Positions 32,703-41,699 of a stretch of 64,000 bases of DNA are shown piece after piece; the stretch's first letter is position 1; each line of letters starts with the position of its first letter. Below the pieces are notes generated by a model that was not told where the DNA came from, searched no databases, and was given only the letters and a program-made list of their open reading frames with translations. The position numbers were made by a program, and so were the translations under genes. The DNA comes from CAYQTL01 sp964420405 (lineage in GTDB: Bacteria; Acidobacteriota; Thermoanaerobaculia; Thermoanaerobaculales; Sulfomarinibacteraceae): assembly GCA_964420405.1 (NCBI GenBank), contig CAYQTL010000004.1:62001-126000 (forward strand), read 5' to 3'.

Positions 32703-33944
32703 CTACAGCGACGTCTCGCGGGAACCGGGATAGACATCGAAGGGAGCGCGGTCGCCGAGGGGCTCGCCGGCTGCCATCCGCTCGGCGGCGTCGAGGAAGA
32801 ACTCCCGCTCGCCGTCCCGGGCGGTCTCGACGGCGCGGCGCTGGATCTCGAGGGCCTCGTCCACGTCGCCGCGGAGGTACAGAATCCGGCCGAGTGTGTC
32901 GGCGATGTCGGGATCCCGCTCGCGGTCCCACGCCGCCCGCGCCATCTCGAGCGCCAGGTCGAGGTCGGTGCGGGCGAGGTACAGCTGCCACGCGCCCTGG
33001 TTGAGCTGGTCGGCCGTCAGACGGTCGCAGGCGCCCGCGAACCACTCGCGGTAGGCCCGTGCCGCCAGCTCGTAGTGGCCGTTGCGAAATGCGAAGTCCG
33101 CCACACCGCCGACATCCTCCAGCGGGATGTCGCCCTCCCGGTAGGGCGTGAGCAACGCCGCCGCGTCGTCGCGCCGCGCCTGGCGCAGCCGGGCCGCCTG
33201 GGCGGCCGGGGGCAGCTCGGCGAGGCCGTCCTCGACCGCCCCCCGGAGGTGGTCGAGCCCGGCGGCGTCGGGCAGCGCCGGGGGAGCGTCGAGGCCGTCC
33301 CGGTACAGCCGCCCCACCCGTTCGTACACCCGCTCGAGGAGCGCACTCCGGGCCTCGAACATGAGCTTGCGGCAGACACCCTCCCGGTGGCCGCTCGAGG
33401 ACCTGTGGTACGCCTCGACCCGCTCGATCGCGCTCTCGGGATCAGCCCGCTCCAACAGGCCCTCGACCGCCCGACGGACGGCGTCGGCGTCGGCGGGGTC
33501 CTCGGCCAGCTCCTCGAGGCACGCGACGAAGGTGTCGCCGGCGCGGATCCGGCGGATGTCGGCGACGAAGTCGTCCGGCGGTCTGTAGCCGACGATCCGG
33601 TCCACCTCGCGGCCGTCGGCGTCGGTGAACACCACCGTCGGGTAGCTCACCACGTCGAACCGCCGCGCCAGCTCGCGCCCCTCGTTCTCGGCGTCCTGCT
33701 CGATCGCCACCAGGCCGTCGATCTCGCGCCGCACCTCGTCACTGGCGAGGGTGTCGGCCTCCAGCCGCCGGCACCATGAGCACCACTCGGTGGTGAACTG
33801 GACCATCACGAGGGTGCCCCGTGCGGCAGCCTCCGCGCGAGCCTTCTCGAAGTCGCCGTCGTAGTAGAGGTCTCCGGCTCCCCGGCAGGCCGCCAGCACC
33901 CCAGCCGCCGCGAGGGCGGCCCCGACCGCGATCGTCCTGTTCAC
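32703..33944 (-). CDS. Thioredoxin-like lipoprotein with helical repeat C-terminus
   Basis: 413 residues. Start GTG 33944 has GGGAGG seven bases upstream. A lipoprotein signal ends at VLAAC (Cys20). A thioredoxin fold (about 30-140) has EWCSWCRRLEADT (Cys54, Cys57), VAIEQDAENEG and the cis-Pro strand VVSYPTVVFTDADG, as in Thioredoxin_7/DsbD-gamma-type proteins. The C-terminal ~250 residues are alpha-helical with TPR-like spacing (ADFAFRNGHYELAARAYREW). It likely reduces or isomerises disulfides in envelope proteins. It lies downstream of a MacB-like permease gene on the same strand (151-base gap). Confidence 0.87.
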   Translation of the reverse strand: MNRTIAVGAALAAAGVLAACRGAGDLYYDGDFEKARAEAAARGTLVMVQFTTEWCSWCRRLEADTLASDEVRREIDGLVAIEQDAENEGRELARRFDVVSYPTVVFTDADGREVDRIVGYRPPDDFVADIRRIRAGDTFVACLEELAEDPADADAVRRAVEGLLERADPESAIERVEAYHRSSSGHREGVCRKLMFEARSALLERVYERVGRLYRDGLDAPPALPDAAGLDHLRGAVEDGLAELPPAAQAARLRQARRDDAAALLTPYREGDIPLEDVGGVADFAFRNGHYELAARAYREWFAGACDRLTADQLNQGAWQLYLARTDLDLALEMARAAWDRERDPDIADTLGRILYLRGDVDEALEIQRRAVETARDGEREFFLDAAERMAAGEPLGDRAPFDVYPGSRETSL

Positions 33945-34095
33945 CCGGTACCTCCCTGACGCCCCCGGAGCGAGCCCGCGCCACCGCCAGCGGGGCGCAG
34001 TCGGTCCGCACTCCCGGAGGTACGTCGCGTCCCGCGGGGAGTTGCGCGCCACCCGAAGGGCCCAACCGCGACCGCCGGTCGGGCGTTCCCGTGAC

Positions 34096-35289
34096 CTACT
34101 CGGTCCGCAACGCCTCCACCGGGTCGAGCCCGGCCGCTCGCCTGGCCGGGGCGACACCGCTGAGAATCCCCACCACCACGCTCATCGTGACCGCGGCGAC
34201 GACCGCCAGGGGTGGCGTCGCCACCGGCAGGCCGGGCACCGCCAACCGCACCAGCCCGATCAGGCCGAGCCCCGCCGCCACCCCGAGCGCGCCGCCGGCT
34301 CCTGCCAGCACCACCGACTCCAGCAGGAACAGCCGCTCGACGTCGTGTCGCTCGACGCCGAGCGCGCGCAGCAGCCCGATCTCGGCGGTCCGTTCGTGGA
34401 CCGAGATCCACATGATGGTGAGGATCCCGATCGCACCGACCACCAGCGAGATCCCGGCGATGCCCGACACCGCCACCGTCACGATCCCGATCACCCGGTC
34501 GAAGGTCTCCAGCATCTCGGTCTGGGTGGTGACGGTGAAGTCCTCCTCGCCCCGGTGGCGCTCGGTCAGCACAGAGGTGATGCCGGCCACCACCTCCGGG
34601 ATCCGCTCGGTGCTGTCGGCGACGACGTCGATCTCGAGCAGCTCGTCGACGTTGAAGAGCGACAGCGCGGTGGCCGCCGGGATGAAGCCCGTGTCGTCGA
34701 GGTCGAAACCGAGGAGCTGGCCCTTGGGCGCCATCACGCCGACGACCCGGAACGAGCGACCGCCGATCCGCACCCGCTCGCCGAGGGGCGAGGCGTCGTC
34801 GAACAGCTCCTGCGCCAGACCCGCCCCGAGCACGCACTCGACCCCTCCGCGGCGCGGGTCGCGGTCGGGCAGGAAGCGGCCCTGCCCGACCTCGAGCCGC
34901 CATGCCTCGGCGGCCTCGCCGCCGACGCCGTACAGCATCACGCTGCGGCCGCGGCCGCCGCCCTCGACCCTCGCCGGGCCGCCGACCACCGGCACCACGT
35001 GCTCGACGCCCGGCAGCCGGCGCAGCGCCTCGGCGTCGTCGATGGTCAGCGGGTGGGTGGTGCCGCCGAGCACGCCTGGCACGCCGAAGGTGGTGGCCTT
35101 GCCCGGGTTGACCGCGATCAGGCTGGTGCCGAACTGGGTGAACTGGTTGACGATGTAGCCGCGGGCGCCCTCCCCCACCGAGGTCAGGACGATCACCGCC
35201 GCGACGCCGATGGCGACCCCCAGGGCCGACAGGACCGACCGCAGCCGGTGCCCCGCCAGCGCCCCCACCACGTAGCGGATCAGGTCCAT
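34096..35289 (-). CDS. MacB-type ABC transporter permease
   Basis: 397 residues. One N-terminal membrane helix (about 15-38) is followed by a large periplasmic domain, then three C-terminal helices and the family ending VAPARRAAGLDPVEALRTE. This is the FtsX/MacB topology used for mechanotransmission rather than pore transport. It follows the ATPase and first permease genes on the same strand but is separated from them by a 349-base hexamer-bounded element. The weak Shine-Dalgarno (GCGGAG) suggests either a separate promoter or readthrough. Substrate unknown. Confidence 0.9.
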   Translation of the reverse strand: MDLIRYVVGALAGHRLRSVLSALGVAIGVAAVIVLTSVGEGARGYIVNQFTQFGTSLIAVNPGKATTFGVPGVLGGTTHPLTIDDAEALRRLPGVEHVVPVVGGPARVEGGGRGRSVMLYGVGGEAAEAWRLEVGQGRFLPDRDPRRGGVECVLGAGLAQELFDDASPLGERVRIGGRSFRVVGVMAPKGQLLGFDLDDTGFIPAATALSLFNVDELLEIDVVADSTERIPEVVAGITSVLTERHRGEEDFTVTTQTEMLETFDRVIGIVTVAVSGIAGISLVVGAIGILTIMWISVHERTAEIGLLRALGVERHDVERLFLLESVVLAGAGGALGVAAGLGLIGLVRLAVPGLPVATPPLAVVAAVTMSVVVGILSGVAPARRAAGLDPVEALRTE

Positions 35290-35638
35290 CGCGGCTCCGC
35301 ACCCACTCCGCGCGATCGACCCATCCGATCCCGATCCCGTCCCCGATCCCGATCCCGACGCTGGCTGCCACCGGACGCGGCGACGGCTTCGGACGAGCAA
35401 GCGGCTGCACGGCCTTCCACACGCCCTCTCCGGAGAGCGGAGTCCCTGCAACCCTCTCGGCGACACCCACGAACGCTCCTCCGCAGACCCTCCCGGTGGT
35501 CCGACTCGAACGCACCTCGTGTCGTATCTGCCATTACGAGCTGGGGGGAGTCGTGGTCGACGAGCTCCGGGGACCTGGCCCTTCGGGATCGGGATCGGGA
35601 TCGGAGCGGGCTCGTGGCAGATTGCGACATTCTGTCCA
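35290..35638. repeat. Hexamer-bounded intergenic element, copy 4
   Basis: The left arm 35325-35359 (CCCGATCCCGTCCCCGATCC units) and right arm 35584-35610 (GGGATCGGGATC units) are in inverted order. They bracket about 225 bases that contain no gene. It lies between two permease genes of one exporter locus. The interior resembles the other composite elements only weakly. Confidence 0.65.
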
Positions 35639-36838
35639 TCACCTTCCGGCGAGGGCGACGACGGGGTCGAGCTTCGCGGCCCGGCGCGCCGGCACGACAC
35701 CGAACACGAGGCCGACCGCCACCGACACCGCGAGCGCGGCGCCGATCGCCCAGCCCGGGGGCGCCGCCGGGAAGCTCGGCCAGATCCCGACCAGCAGCCT
35801 GACCACCGCCCAGCCGCCGGCGAGTCCGACAAGGCCGCCCGCGGTCGACAGCACCGCGGCCTCGGCGACGAACACCCCCAGCACCTGCGCGGTGCTCGCG
35901 CCGAGCGCCTTCAGCAGGCCGATCTCTCGCCGCCGCTCGGCCACCGCCACCAGCATCACGTTCATGATCCCGACCCCGGCCACCGTCAGCGACACCGACG
36001 CGATCGCCGCCAGGGTGAGGGTCAGCACCCGCAGGATCGAGGACAGGGTGTCGACCACCGCGTCCTGGGTGATGACGGTGACGTCCTCGGCCCGATGGCG
36101 TTCGGCGAGCAGGGCGACGACCGCCTCGGCGCCGGCGTCGAGCTCCCGCTCGGAGCGCAGCTCCACCAGGATCCGGAACAGGGAGCTGCGGTCGAACATC
36201 TGCATCGCGGTGCGCACCGGCACCATGACCAGGTCGTCGAAGTCGAAGCCGAGGGAGCGGCCGCGCGGCGCCAGCACGCCCACCACCCGGAACCGCCAGT
36301 CCCCGATCCGCACCACCTGGCCGAGCGGGTTGCGCGCCCCGAAAAGCTCCCGCGCGACCTTCACCCCGAGCACCACCTCGGTGCCGCCGCGGTCGGGGTC
36401 GCCCGGCGTCAGGAAGCGGCCGGCGCCGACCTCGAGCCGCCGCACCTCGAGCAGCTCGGCGGTGGTCCCCAGCACCGGCACCGCACGGCCCCGCGAGCGC
36501 CACTGGACGGTCTCGGTGCCGGTGGCGAGCGGCGCGGCCCGGGCCACCATCGGGAGTCGCGTCGCCACCGCCCGGAAGTCGTCGAGCGTGAGATCGTGGG
36601 TCGTGCCGCCGAACGGCAGCACGCCGGTGGTCTCGACCTTGCCGGGGATGACGATCAGCAGGTTGCTGCCGAGGGAGGTGAACTCCTGGACGACGTAGCG
36701 CCGGGCGCCTTCGCCGAGGGCGGTCAGCGCCACCACCGCCGCGATCCCCACCGCCACCCCGAGCATCGACAGCCCGGTCCGGAGCCTGTGGCCGGTCAAC
36801 CCGCCGACGGCGAATCCAATGAGGTCGCCGGGCCGCAT
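35639..36838 (-). CDS. MacB-type ABC transporter permease
   Basis: 399 residues with the same topology as its neighbour: an N-terminal helix (RLRTGLSMLGVAVGIAAVVA), a periplasmic domain with EVVLGVKVARELFG and RVVGVLAPRGRSLGFD, three C-terminal helices, and VPARRAAKLDPVVAL at the end. Its ATG overlaps the TGA of the ATPase gene (ATGA), so the two are translationally coupled. With the HlyD-like adaptor upstream it makes a complete MacAB-type inner-membrane complex. No TolC-like gene is present in the window. Confidence 0.92.
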   Translation of the reverse strand: MRPGDLIGFAVGGLTGHRLRTGLSMLGVAVGIAAVVALTALGEGARRYVVQEFTSLGSNLLIVIPGKVETTGVLPFGGTTHDLTLDDFRAVATRLPMVARAAPLATGTETVQWRSRGRAVPVLGTTAELLEVRRLEVGAGRFLTPGDPDRGGTEVVLGVKVARELFGARNPLGQVVRIGDWRFRVVGVLAPRGRSLGFDFDDLVMVPVRTAMQMFDRSSLFRILVELRSERELDAGAEAVVALLAERHRAEDVTVITQDAVVDTLSSILRVLTLTLAAIASVSLTVAGVGIMNVMLVAVAERRREIGLLKALGASTAQVLGVFVAEAAVLSTAGGLVGLAGGWAVVRLLVGIWPSFPAAPPGWAIGAALAVSVAVGLVFGVVPARRAAKLDPVVALAGR

Positions 36839-37530
36839 CAGCTGCGCTCCACGATGGCGCCGTCCTCCATCACGATGCGGCGGCGTGCGTGCTCGGCCAC
36901 CCGCGGGTCGTGGGTCACCAGCACCACCGTCTGGCCGGCGGCATGCATCCGCTCCAGAAGCGCGATGACCTCCTCGGCCGACAGCCGGTCGAGGTTCCCG
37001 GTGGGCTCGTCGGCGAGCAGCAGCGCCGGCTCCATCACCGTCGAGCGCGCGATCGCCACCCGCTGCCGCTGGCCGCCCGAGAGCTGGTCCGGCCGGTGGT
37101 GCGCCCGGTCCGACAGCCCTACCCGCTCGAGCGCCCGGTCCGCTCGGGCGCGGCGCTCCGCGGCGGGAACGCCCGCGAACAGCATCGGGAGCTCCACGTT
37201 CCGCCGGGCGTCGAGCCGGGGAAGGAGGTGGAAGAACTGGAACACGAACCCGATGTCGTGGCGGCGCAGGCGGCTGCGCTCGGCGTCACCGAGGGCCGCG
37301 ACGTCCTGGCCGCGGAGCCGGTAGGTGCCGGCCGTCGGACGGTCCAGACAGCCGAGCACGTTGAGCAGCGTCGACTTGCCCGAGCCCGACGGGCCGATGA
37401 CGGCGAGGAAGTCGCCCGCGTCGATCGTCAGGTCCACCGCCCGCATGGCGTGGACCTCCGAGCCGCCGACGCGGTAGGTCCGCCACAGACCCTCGAGCTC
37501 GATCAGCGGCTCGCCGCCGGGCGGGGTCAC
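36838..37530 (-). CDS. MacB/LolD-type ABC transporter ATPase
   Basis: 230 residues. Walker A is GPSGSGKST, the Q-loop region is FVFQFFHLLPR, the signature is LSGGQRQRVAIAR, Walker B is LLLADEPTGNLD, and the H-loop is VTHDPR. Start GTG 37530 is separated by one base from the stop of the adaptor gene. An alternative upstream in-frame start would overlap that gene. It powers the two adjacent permeases. Confidence 0.94.
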   Translation of the reverse strand: MTPPGGEPLIELEGLWRTYRVGGSEVHAMRAVDLTIDAGDFLAVIGPSGSGKSTLLNVLGCLDRPTAGTYRLRGQDVAALGDAERSRLRRHDIGFVFQFFHLLPRLDARRNVELPMLFAGVPAAERRARADRALERVGLSDRAHHRPDQLSGGQRQRVAIARSTVMEPALLLADEPTGNLDRLSAEEVIALLERMHAAGQTVVLVTHDPRVAEHARRRIVMEDGAIVERS

Positions 37531-37531
37531 G

Positions 37532-38671
37532 TCAGCCGTCGTCCCCGGCGGGAGCCGCCGCCACCCCGGGCCGCACCTGCGTGGAGCCGCGGACCAGCAC
37601 CACGCGCTCCCCAACCTCGAGACCCTCCAGCACCTCGACCCAGTCCCAGCTGCGCAGGCCCGTCCGGACCGTCCGCTCCTCGAGAACGCCGTCGGCGAGC
37701 ACCAGCGCCGAGCCGCCGCCGCCGACCGCCGAGGCCGGAACGCGCAGCACGTCGTCGCGCCGGTCGAGCACGATCTCCACGTCGGCCGAGGTCCCCGGCA
37801 GCAGGCCGGCGACCGCCTCCTCGAGCTCGACCTCGACCTCGACCGTCCGGTTCTGCTCGAGCTGGTCGAGCACGTACGGCGCGATCCGCGATATGCGCCC
37901 GGCCAGCACCGCGTCGGGCCGCGAGTCCACCGTCACCCGGACCGGCATCCCCACCGCCACGCGCTCGGCGTCGATCTCGTCGATGGGCGCGCTGACGTAC
38001 ACCGAGCGGGGGTCGAGCAGGTCGATCACCGGCGGGATCGGGACTCCCGGCGGCGACGGCGTGATCCACTCGCCCACCTCCGTCGAGACCTCCGCCACGA
38101 TGCCGCCGAACGGTGCCGCGAGACGGGTGAACGAGAGCTCCACCTCGGCGGCTTCGACCTGCGCGGCGGCCTCGGTGACGGTGGCACGGGCCGCGGCGCA
38201 CGCCGCCGCGGTGCGGTCGCGGTCGGTGCGCAGGGCGTCCAGCGCCTGGTTCGACGCGATACCGCGCTCGTGCAGAGCCGTCGTCCGGTCCAGCTCGACC
38301 CGCGCCAGCTCGGCAGCCAGGCACGCCTCCTCGGCCCGCGCCTCGGCCGCGGTCACGCGGCGCCGCGCGAGCTCGAGCTGGGCCCGCTGCGCACGGTCGT
38401 CGAGGCCCAGGAGCAGGTCGCCCGCCGCGACCCGCGCCCCCTCCCGGTGCGGCAGCGTCGTGACCAGGCCTCCGATCTGCGGCGACAGCCGCGCCCGGGT
38501 GCGGGCCTGCACCGTGCCGGCCCGGGTGTTGGTCACCGTGGCCTCGACCGGGCCGCGCGCGACCTCCTGCACCCGTACCTCGACCGGCTCGACGCGCAGC
38601 AGCCCCCACCACACGCCGAACGCCACCGCTGCGAGCACGACCGCCACCACCAACCAGCGCAGCCATCTCAT
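37532..38671 (-). CDS. HlyD/MacA-type periplasmic adaptor
   Basis: 379 residues. An N-terminal membrane anchor (about 5-25) is followed by the barrel-sandwich half-motif (VTNTRAGTVQARTRARLSPQ), a helical hairpin rich in Ala/Arg/Glu (about 100-175), the second half (RLAAPFGGIVAEVSTEVGE), a beta-barrel, and the membrane-proximal domain. It bridges the MacB-like pump to an outer-membrane channel. First gene of the operon adaptor - ATPase - permease. A TACAAT box eight bases before the ATG suggests a leaderless transcript. Divergent from the POT transporter gene. Confidence 0.92.
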   Translation of the reverse strand: MRWLRWLVVAVVLAAVAFGVWWGLLRVEPVEVRVQEVARGPVEATVTNTRAGTVQARTRARLSPQIGGLVTTLPHREGARVAAGDLLLGLDDRAQRAQLELARRRVTAAEARAEEACLAAELARVELDRTTALHERGIASNQALDALRTDRDRTAAACAAARATVTEAAAQVEAAEVELSFTRLAAPFGGIVAEVSTEVGEWITPSPPGVPIPPVIDLLDPRSVYVSAPIDEIDAERVAVGMPVRVTVDSRPDAVLAGRISRIAPYVLDQLEQNRTVEVEVELEEAVAGLLPGTSADVEIVLDRRDDVLRVPASAVGGGGSALVLADGVLEERTVRTGLRSWDWVEVLEGLEVGERVVLVRGSTQVRPGVAAAPAGDDG

Positions 38672-38679
38672 GACCGTGG

Positions 38680-38685
38680 ATTGTA
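38680..38685 (-). promoter_or_regulatory. -10 box TACAAT, leaderless adaptor gene
   Basis: On the minus strand TACAAT is followed by eight bases and ATG 38671. No Shine-Dalgarno is present. Confidence 0.55.
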
Positions 38686-38810
38686 CGGCCGCCGCGGTCG
38701 GAAGATGTTGCGGGTTCGTGACAGGAGTGGCTCGTTCGCGTCCACGCCTCGCGGGATCCGATCAGTGCCGCCTGCTCTGCTACCCTTCGCCGACGGCGAT
38801 GGAGGACGGC

Positions 38811-40166
38811 ATGACCGAAGGTCGCTCGACGTGGCGCTTCCCGCGCGCCTTCTGGACCGGCAACGCCGCCGAGCTGTTCGAGCGGGCGGCGTACTACGGG
38901 ACATTCATCGCGCTGCGGACCTACCTGATCCGGGTGGTGGGTCTCGACGACGTCCAGGCCGGCTGGGTGGCGGCGCCGTTCGCAGCGCTGATCTACCTGC
39001 TGCCGTTCTTCACCGGCGCGCTGGCCGACCGGATGGGGTTCCGGCCGGCGCTGGCGCTGGCGTTCGCGCTGCTGACCGTCGGCTACGGCACGCTCGGGGT
39101 GTTCTCGACCCTCGGGCCGGTGCTGGTGGGCCTCGCGCTGATCGTGATCGGCGGCGCGTTCGTCAAGCCGGTGATCACCGGCACCGTGTCGACGTCGTCG
39201 GACACCGCCAACCGCGCGAGAGCGTTCTCGATCTTCTACATGGTGGTGAACATCGGCTCGTTCACCGGCAAGACGATCGTGGCCCCGATCCGGATCGAGA
39301 TGGGGGTCGAGAACGTGCCGTGGTTCTCCTCGGCGGCCAGCTTCATCGCACTGCTGCTGGTGCTCGTCATCTTCCGTCCCCCGTCACGTGACGACGTGCG
39401 GCCGCGCAACATTCGCGAGACCCTGGACGGCATGTGGCTCGCCATGTCCAACGTCCGGTTCCTGCTGCTGATCCTGATCACGGCCGGCTTCTGGGCGATC
39501 CAGGGCCAGCTGTACGCGGCGATGCCCGACTACGTGCTGCGGATGGCGGGTGAGACCTACAAGCCCGAGTGGTACGCAAACGTCAACCCCTTCGTGGTGG
39601 TGCTCTTCGTCGTCGCCGTCACCCAGTGGACACGGAGGTGGAAGCCCCACAACTCGATCCTGATCGCGCTCGGCCTGATCCCGTTCTCGGCGCTGTCGAT
39701 GGCGCTGTCGGCGTTCTTCGAGGGGCCGATCGGCGCGTTCGGGATGGCGTTGCACCCGATCACGGTGATGATGGTGATCGGCATCGCGATCCAGGGCATC
39801 TCCGAGTGCTTCCTGAGCCCCAAGTACCTGGAGTTCGCGTCGATCCAGGCGCCCGACGGCAAGGAGGGGGCGTTCCTCGGCTTCGCCCACATGAACACGT
39901 TCTTCGCGTGGCTGTTCGGGTTCGTGCTGTCGGGCTACCTGCTGGAGGCGTACTGCCCGGCGCCGTCGACCCTCACCCCCGAGCTGCAGGCCGCCCACGC
40001 CGCCTGGCTCGCCGGAGCCGGCCCGATGCCCGAGGCGTACGCGAACGCCCACTACCTCTGGTACGCCTACACCGGCATCGGCGTCGTGTCGTTCATTCTC
40101 ATGGTGGTGTACGTGGTGGTCACCACCCGGATCGACCGCGACACGGCGTCGTCGCCGGGGGTCTGA
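38811..40166 (+). CDS. POT-family proton-coupled peptide transporter
   Basis: 451 residues and about 12 membrane helices. The POT signature ExxERxxYY appears as ELFERAAYYG in helix 1, and ALADRMGFRPAL follows helix 2. Members import di- and tripeptides with protons. ATG 38811 has GGAGG five bases upstream; ATG 38799 is an alternative start adding four residues. A TACCCT at 38781-38786 could be the -10 box. The periplasmic loop near the C-terminus (TLTPELQAAHAAWLAGAG) is longer than usual. With several secreted proteases nearby, peptide scavenging is a plausible lifestyle trait. Confidence 0.92.
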   Translation: MTEGRSTWRFPRAFWTGNAAELFERAAYYGTFIALRTYLIRVVGLDDVQAGWVAAPFAALIYLLPFFTGALADRMGFRPALALAFALLTVGYGTLGVFSTLGPVLVGLALIVIGGAFVKPVITGTVSTSSDTANRARAFSIFYMVVNIGSFTGKTIVAPIRIEMGVENVPWFSSAASFIALLLVLVIFRPPSRDDVRPRNIRETLDGMWLAMSNVRFLLLILITAGFWAIQGQLYAAMPDYVLRMAGETYKPEWYANVNPFVVVLFVVAVTQWTRRWKPHNSILIALGLIPFSALSMALSAFFEGPIGAFGMALHPITVMMVIGIAIQGISECFLSPKYLEFASIQAPDGKEGAFLGFAHMNTFFAWLFGFVLSGYLLEAYCPAPSTLTPELQAAHAAWLAGAGPMPEAYANAHYLWYAYTGIGVVSFILMVVYVVVTTRIDRDTASSPGV

Positions 40167-40193
40167 GAACCGGTCTCGCCGGATTGCGTATCT

Positions 40194-40214
40194 CCCCGTG
40201 ACAGGCTCACGGGG
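40194..40214 (+). promoter_or_regulatory. Hairpin overlapping the pspC ribosome binding site
   Basis: CCCCGTGA (40194-40201) and TCACGGGG (40207-40214) pair perfectly around loop CAGGC. The right arm contains the G-run that serves as Shine-Dalgarno for ATG 40222. It could block translation or act as the POT-gene terminator. Confidence 0.5.
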
Positions 40215-40221
40215 GATCGAC

Positions 40222-40443
40222 ATGACCACCAACCCGCTCGTCCGCTCACGGTCCGACCGGATCCTGGCCGGCGTGTGCGGCGGCTTCGCCCGCTGGCTCG
40301 GATGGAGGCCGCTCACGTTCCGCGTGCTGTACGTCGTGGTCTCGATCCTCTCCGCGGCGTTCCCAGGCATCCTCGTCTACCTGGTGCTGTGGCTGGTCAT
40401 GCCCCAGGAGCCCGCCGACGGCTCCGAACCGATCCGGCCGTGA
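40222..40443 (+). CDS. PspC-domain small membrane protein
   Basis: 73 residues. The PspC domain is recognised by LVRSRSDRILAGVCGGFARWLGW, followed by a membrane helix (VLYVVVSILSAAFPGILVYL) and a short acidic tail with the usual LWLVMPQE. PspC senses inner-membrane stress in the phage-shock system. Only the core domain is present; there is no pspA nearby. The two following genes (58- and 4-base gaps) carry a repeated unknown domain and probably belong to the same locus. Confidence 0.9.
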   Translation: MTTNPLVRSRSDRILAGVCGGFARWLGWRPLTFRVLYVVVSILSAAFPGILVYLVLWLVMPQEPADGSEPIRP

Positions 40444-40500
40444 CGCCGTTAACCGGACCAGGCCTCGCCCGTTGAAGGGGTGAGCGCAACGGAGGTTCCC

Positions 40501-41034
40501 ATGCGACGGATCGCGATTGCCGCAGCCATCCTGGCCCTCGCCGCCCTGCCGGCGGCGGCCGACACCCCGGCCCGCTGGATCAACGTCCACGTCACCGAGG
40601 CGTCGTCCAACGCCAACGTCGAGGTCCACCTGCCGCTGAGCCTGGTGGTGTCGGTGCTGCACGGCATCGACGTCGACGAGTTCCGCGGCGGCAAGATCCG
40701 GCTCGACGTGGACGACGTCGACGTCGACTGGAACACCATCATGGCCGAGCTCGCCGACGCGCCCGACGGCAGGTTTGTCACGATCACCTCCGACGACGCC
40801 GACGTCGCCATCCGCAAGGAGGCGGGGTTCATGTACATGCACGTGGACGAGAAGGGTGGCGACAACGCGAAGGTCGACGTCACCGTCCCCGTGTCCATGG
40901 TCCGCGCCCTGACGATCGACGAGAACAACGAGCTTGACGTGGCGGCGCTGCTCACGAGCCTCGACGAGCTGCCGGACGGCGAGCTCGTGCGGGTCAGCTC
41001 GAACGACGCGAACGTCCGGGTCTGGATCGAGTAG
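40501..41034 (+). CDS. Exported protein with two copies of an unknown beta-rich domain
   Basis: 177 residues with a signal peptide (about 1-21, ending AALPAAA). Start ATG 40501 has GGAGG six bases upstream. Two internal repeats of about 70 residues share a pattern: a V-x-L/V-P-x-S strand (VEVHLPLSLVVSVLHGI; VDVTVPVSMVRALTI), a helix, LADAPDGRFVTITSDDADVAI or LDELPDGELVRVSSNDANVRV, and the end of the repeat. The same domain occurs in the next gene. The layout after pspC suggests an envelope-stress locus, analogous to genes that accompany PspC in other bacteria. I do not know the family. Confidence 0.75.
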   Translation: MRRIAIAAAILALAALPAAADTPARWINVHVTEASSNANVEVHLPLSLVVSVLHGIDVDEFRGGKIRLDVDDVDVDWNTIMAELADAPDGRFVTITSDDADVAIRKEAGFMYMHVDEKGGDNAKVDVTVPVSMVRALTIDENNELDVAALLTSLDELPDGELVRVSSNDANVRVWIE

Positions 41035-41038
41035 ACCG

Positions 41039-41578
41039 ATGCGCGAGCGAGGGATCTCGTCGGTCGGCGCCGCGGTGCTGGCGGGCCTGCTCGGGCTCGC
41101 CACCGCCACGGCGATGATGGACTGGATGGTGGTGGACGTCCGCACGGGCGGCGAGGACGCGACGCGGATCGTGGTGCCCTTCCCGCTCGTGGCGGCCGAC
41201 ATCGCCCTCGGCTTCGTCCCACCGGAGGCGCTCGAGGAGGCGGAGCTGCCCGCCGAGGTCGGCGCCCAGCGCGAGGCCATCCTCGGCGCCGTCCGCGCTC
41301 TCGCGGACGCCCCCGACGCGGTGCTGGTCCGCGTCACCGAGCCCGGCACCGAGGTGCTGGTGGCCAAGGACGGCGACACGCTGACGATCACCGTGGACGA
41401 GGGCGAGACCCACGTCCGGTGTGCGATCCCGATCCGCGCGGTTCGGGACGTGCTCGAGGACTGGGACTGGCAGCGGGTCGACCCGCAGATGCTGCTCGAC
41501 GTCGTCCACGCCGCCGGCCCTGGCACCCTCGTCCGCGTCGACGACGGCGACACCCGCGTCGCCATCCACACCTGGTAG
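41039..41578 (+). CDS. Membrane-anchored protein with two copies of the same unknown domain
   Basis: 179 residues. One N-terminal membrane helix (GISSVGAAVLAGLLGLATAT) is followed by two copies of the domain seen in the previous gene. Copy 1 has TRIVVPFPLVAADIALGFV and LADAPDAVLVRVTEPGTEVLV. Copy 2 has VRCAIPIRAVRDVLEDWDW and GTLVRVDDGDTRVAIHTW. It starts four bases after the previous stop, clearly the same operon. Probably faces the periplasm. Function unknown. Confidence 0.75.
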   Translation: MRERGISSVGAAVLAGLLGLATATAMMDWMVVDVRTGGEDATRIVVPFPLVAADIALGFVPPEALEEAELPAEVGAQREAILGAVRALADAPDAVLVRVTEPGTEVLVAKDGDTLTITVDEGETHVRCAIPIRAVRDVLEDWDWQRVDPQMLLDVVHAAGPGTLVRVDDGDTRVAIHTW

Positions 41579-41699
41579 CGTGCCCGCCTGACGGCGCGCA
41601 CGCCCTGCGGCGACGGCCGACACCTCGGATCCTCTCCCCCGTCTCCACGAGCCTGCGGAGCACGCGAGTACGCACCGAGGGAATCGTCCGACGGTTCCC

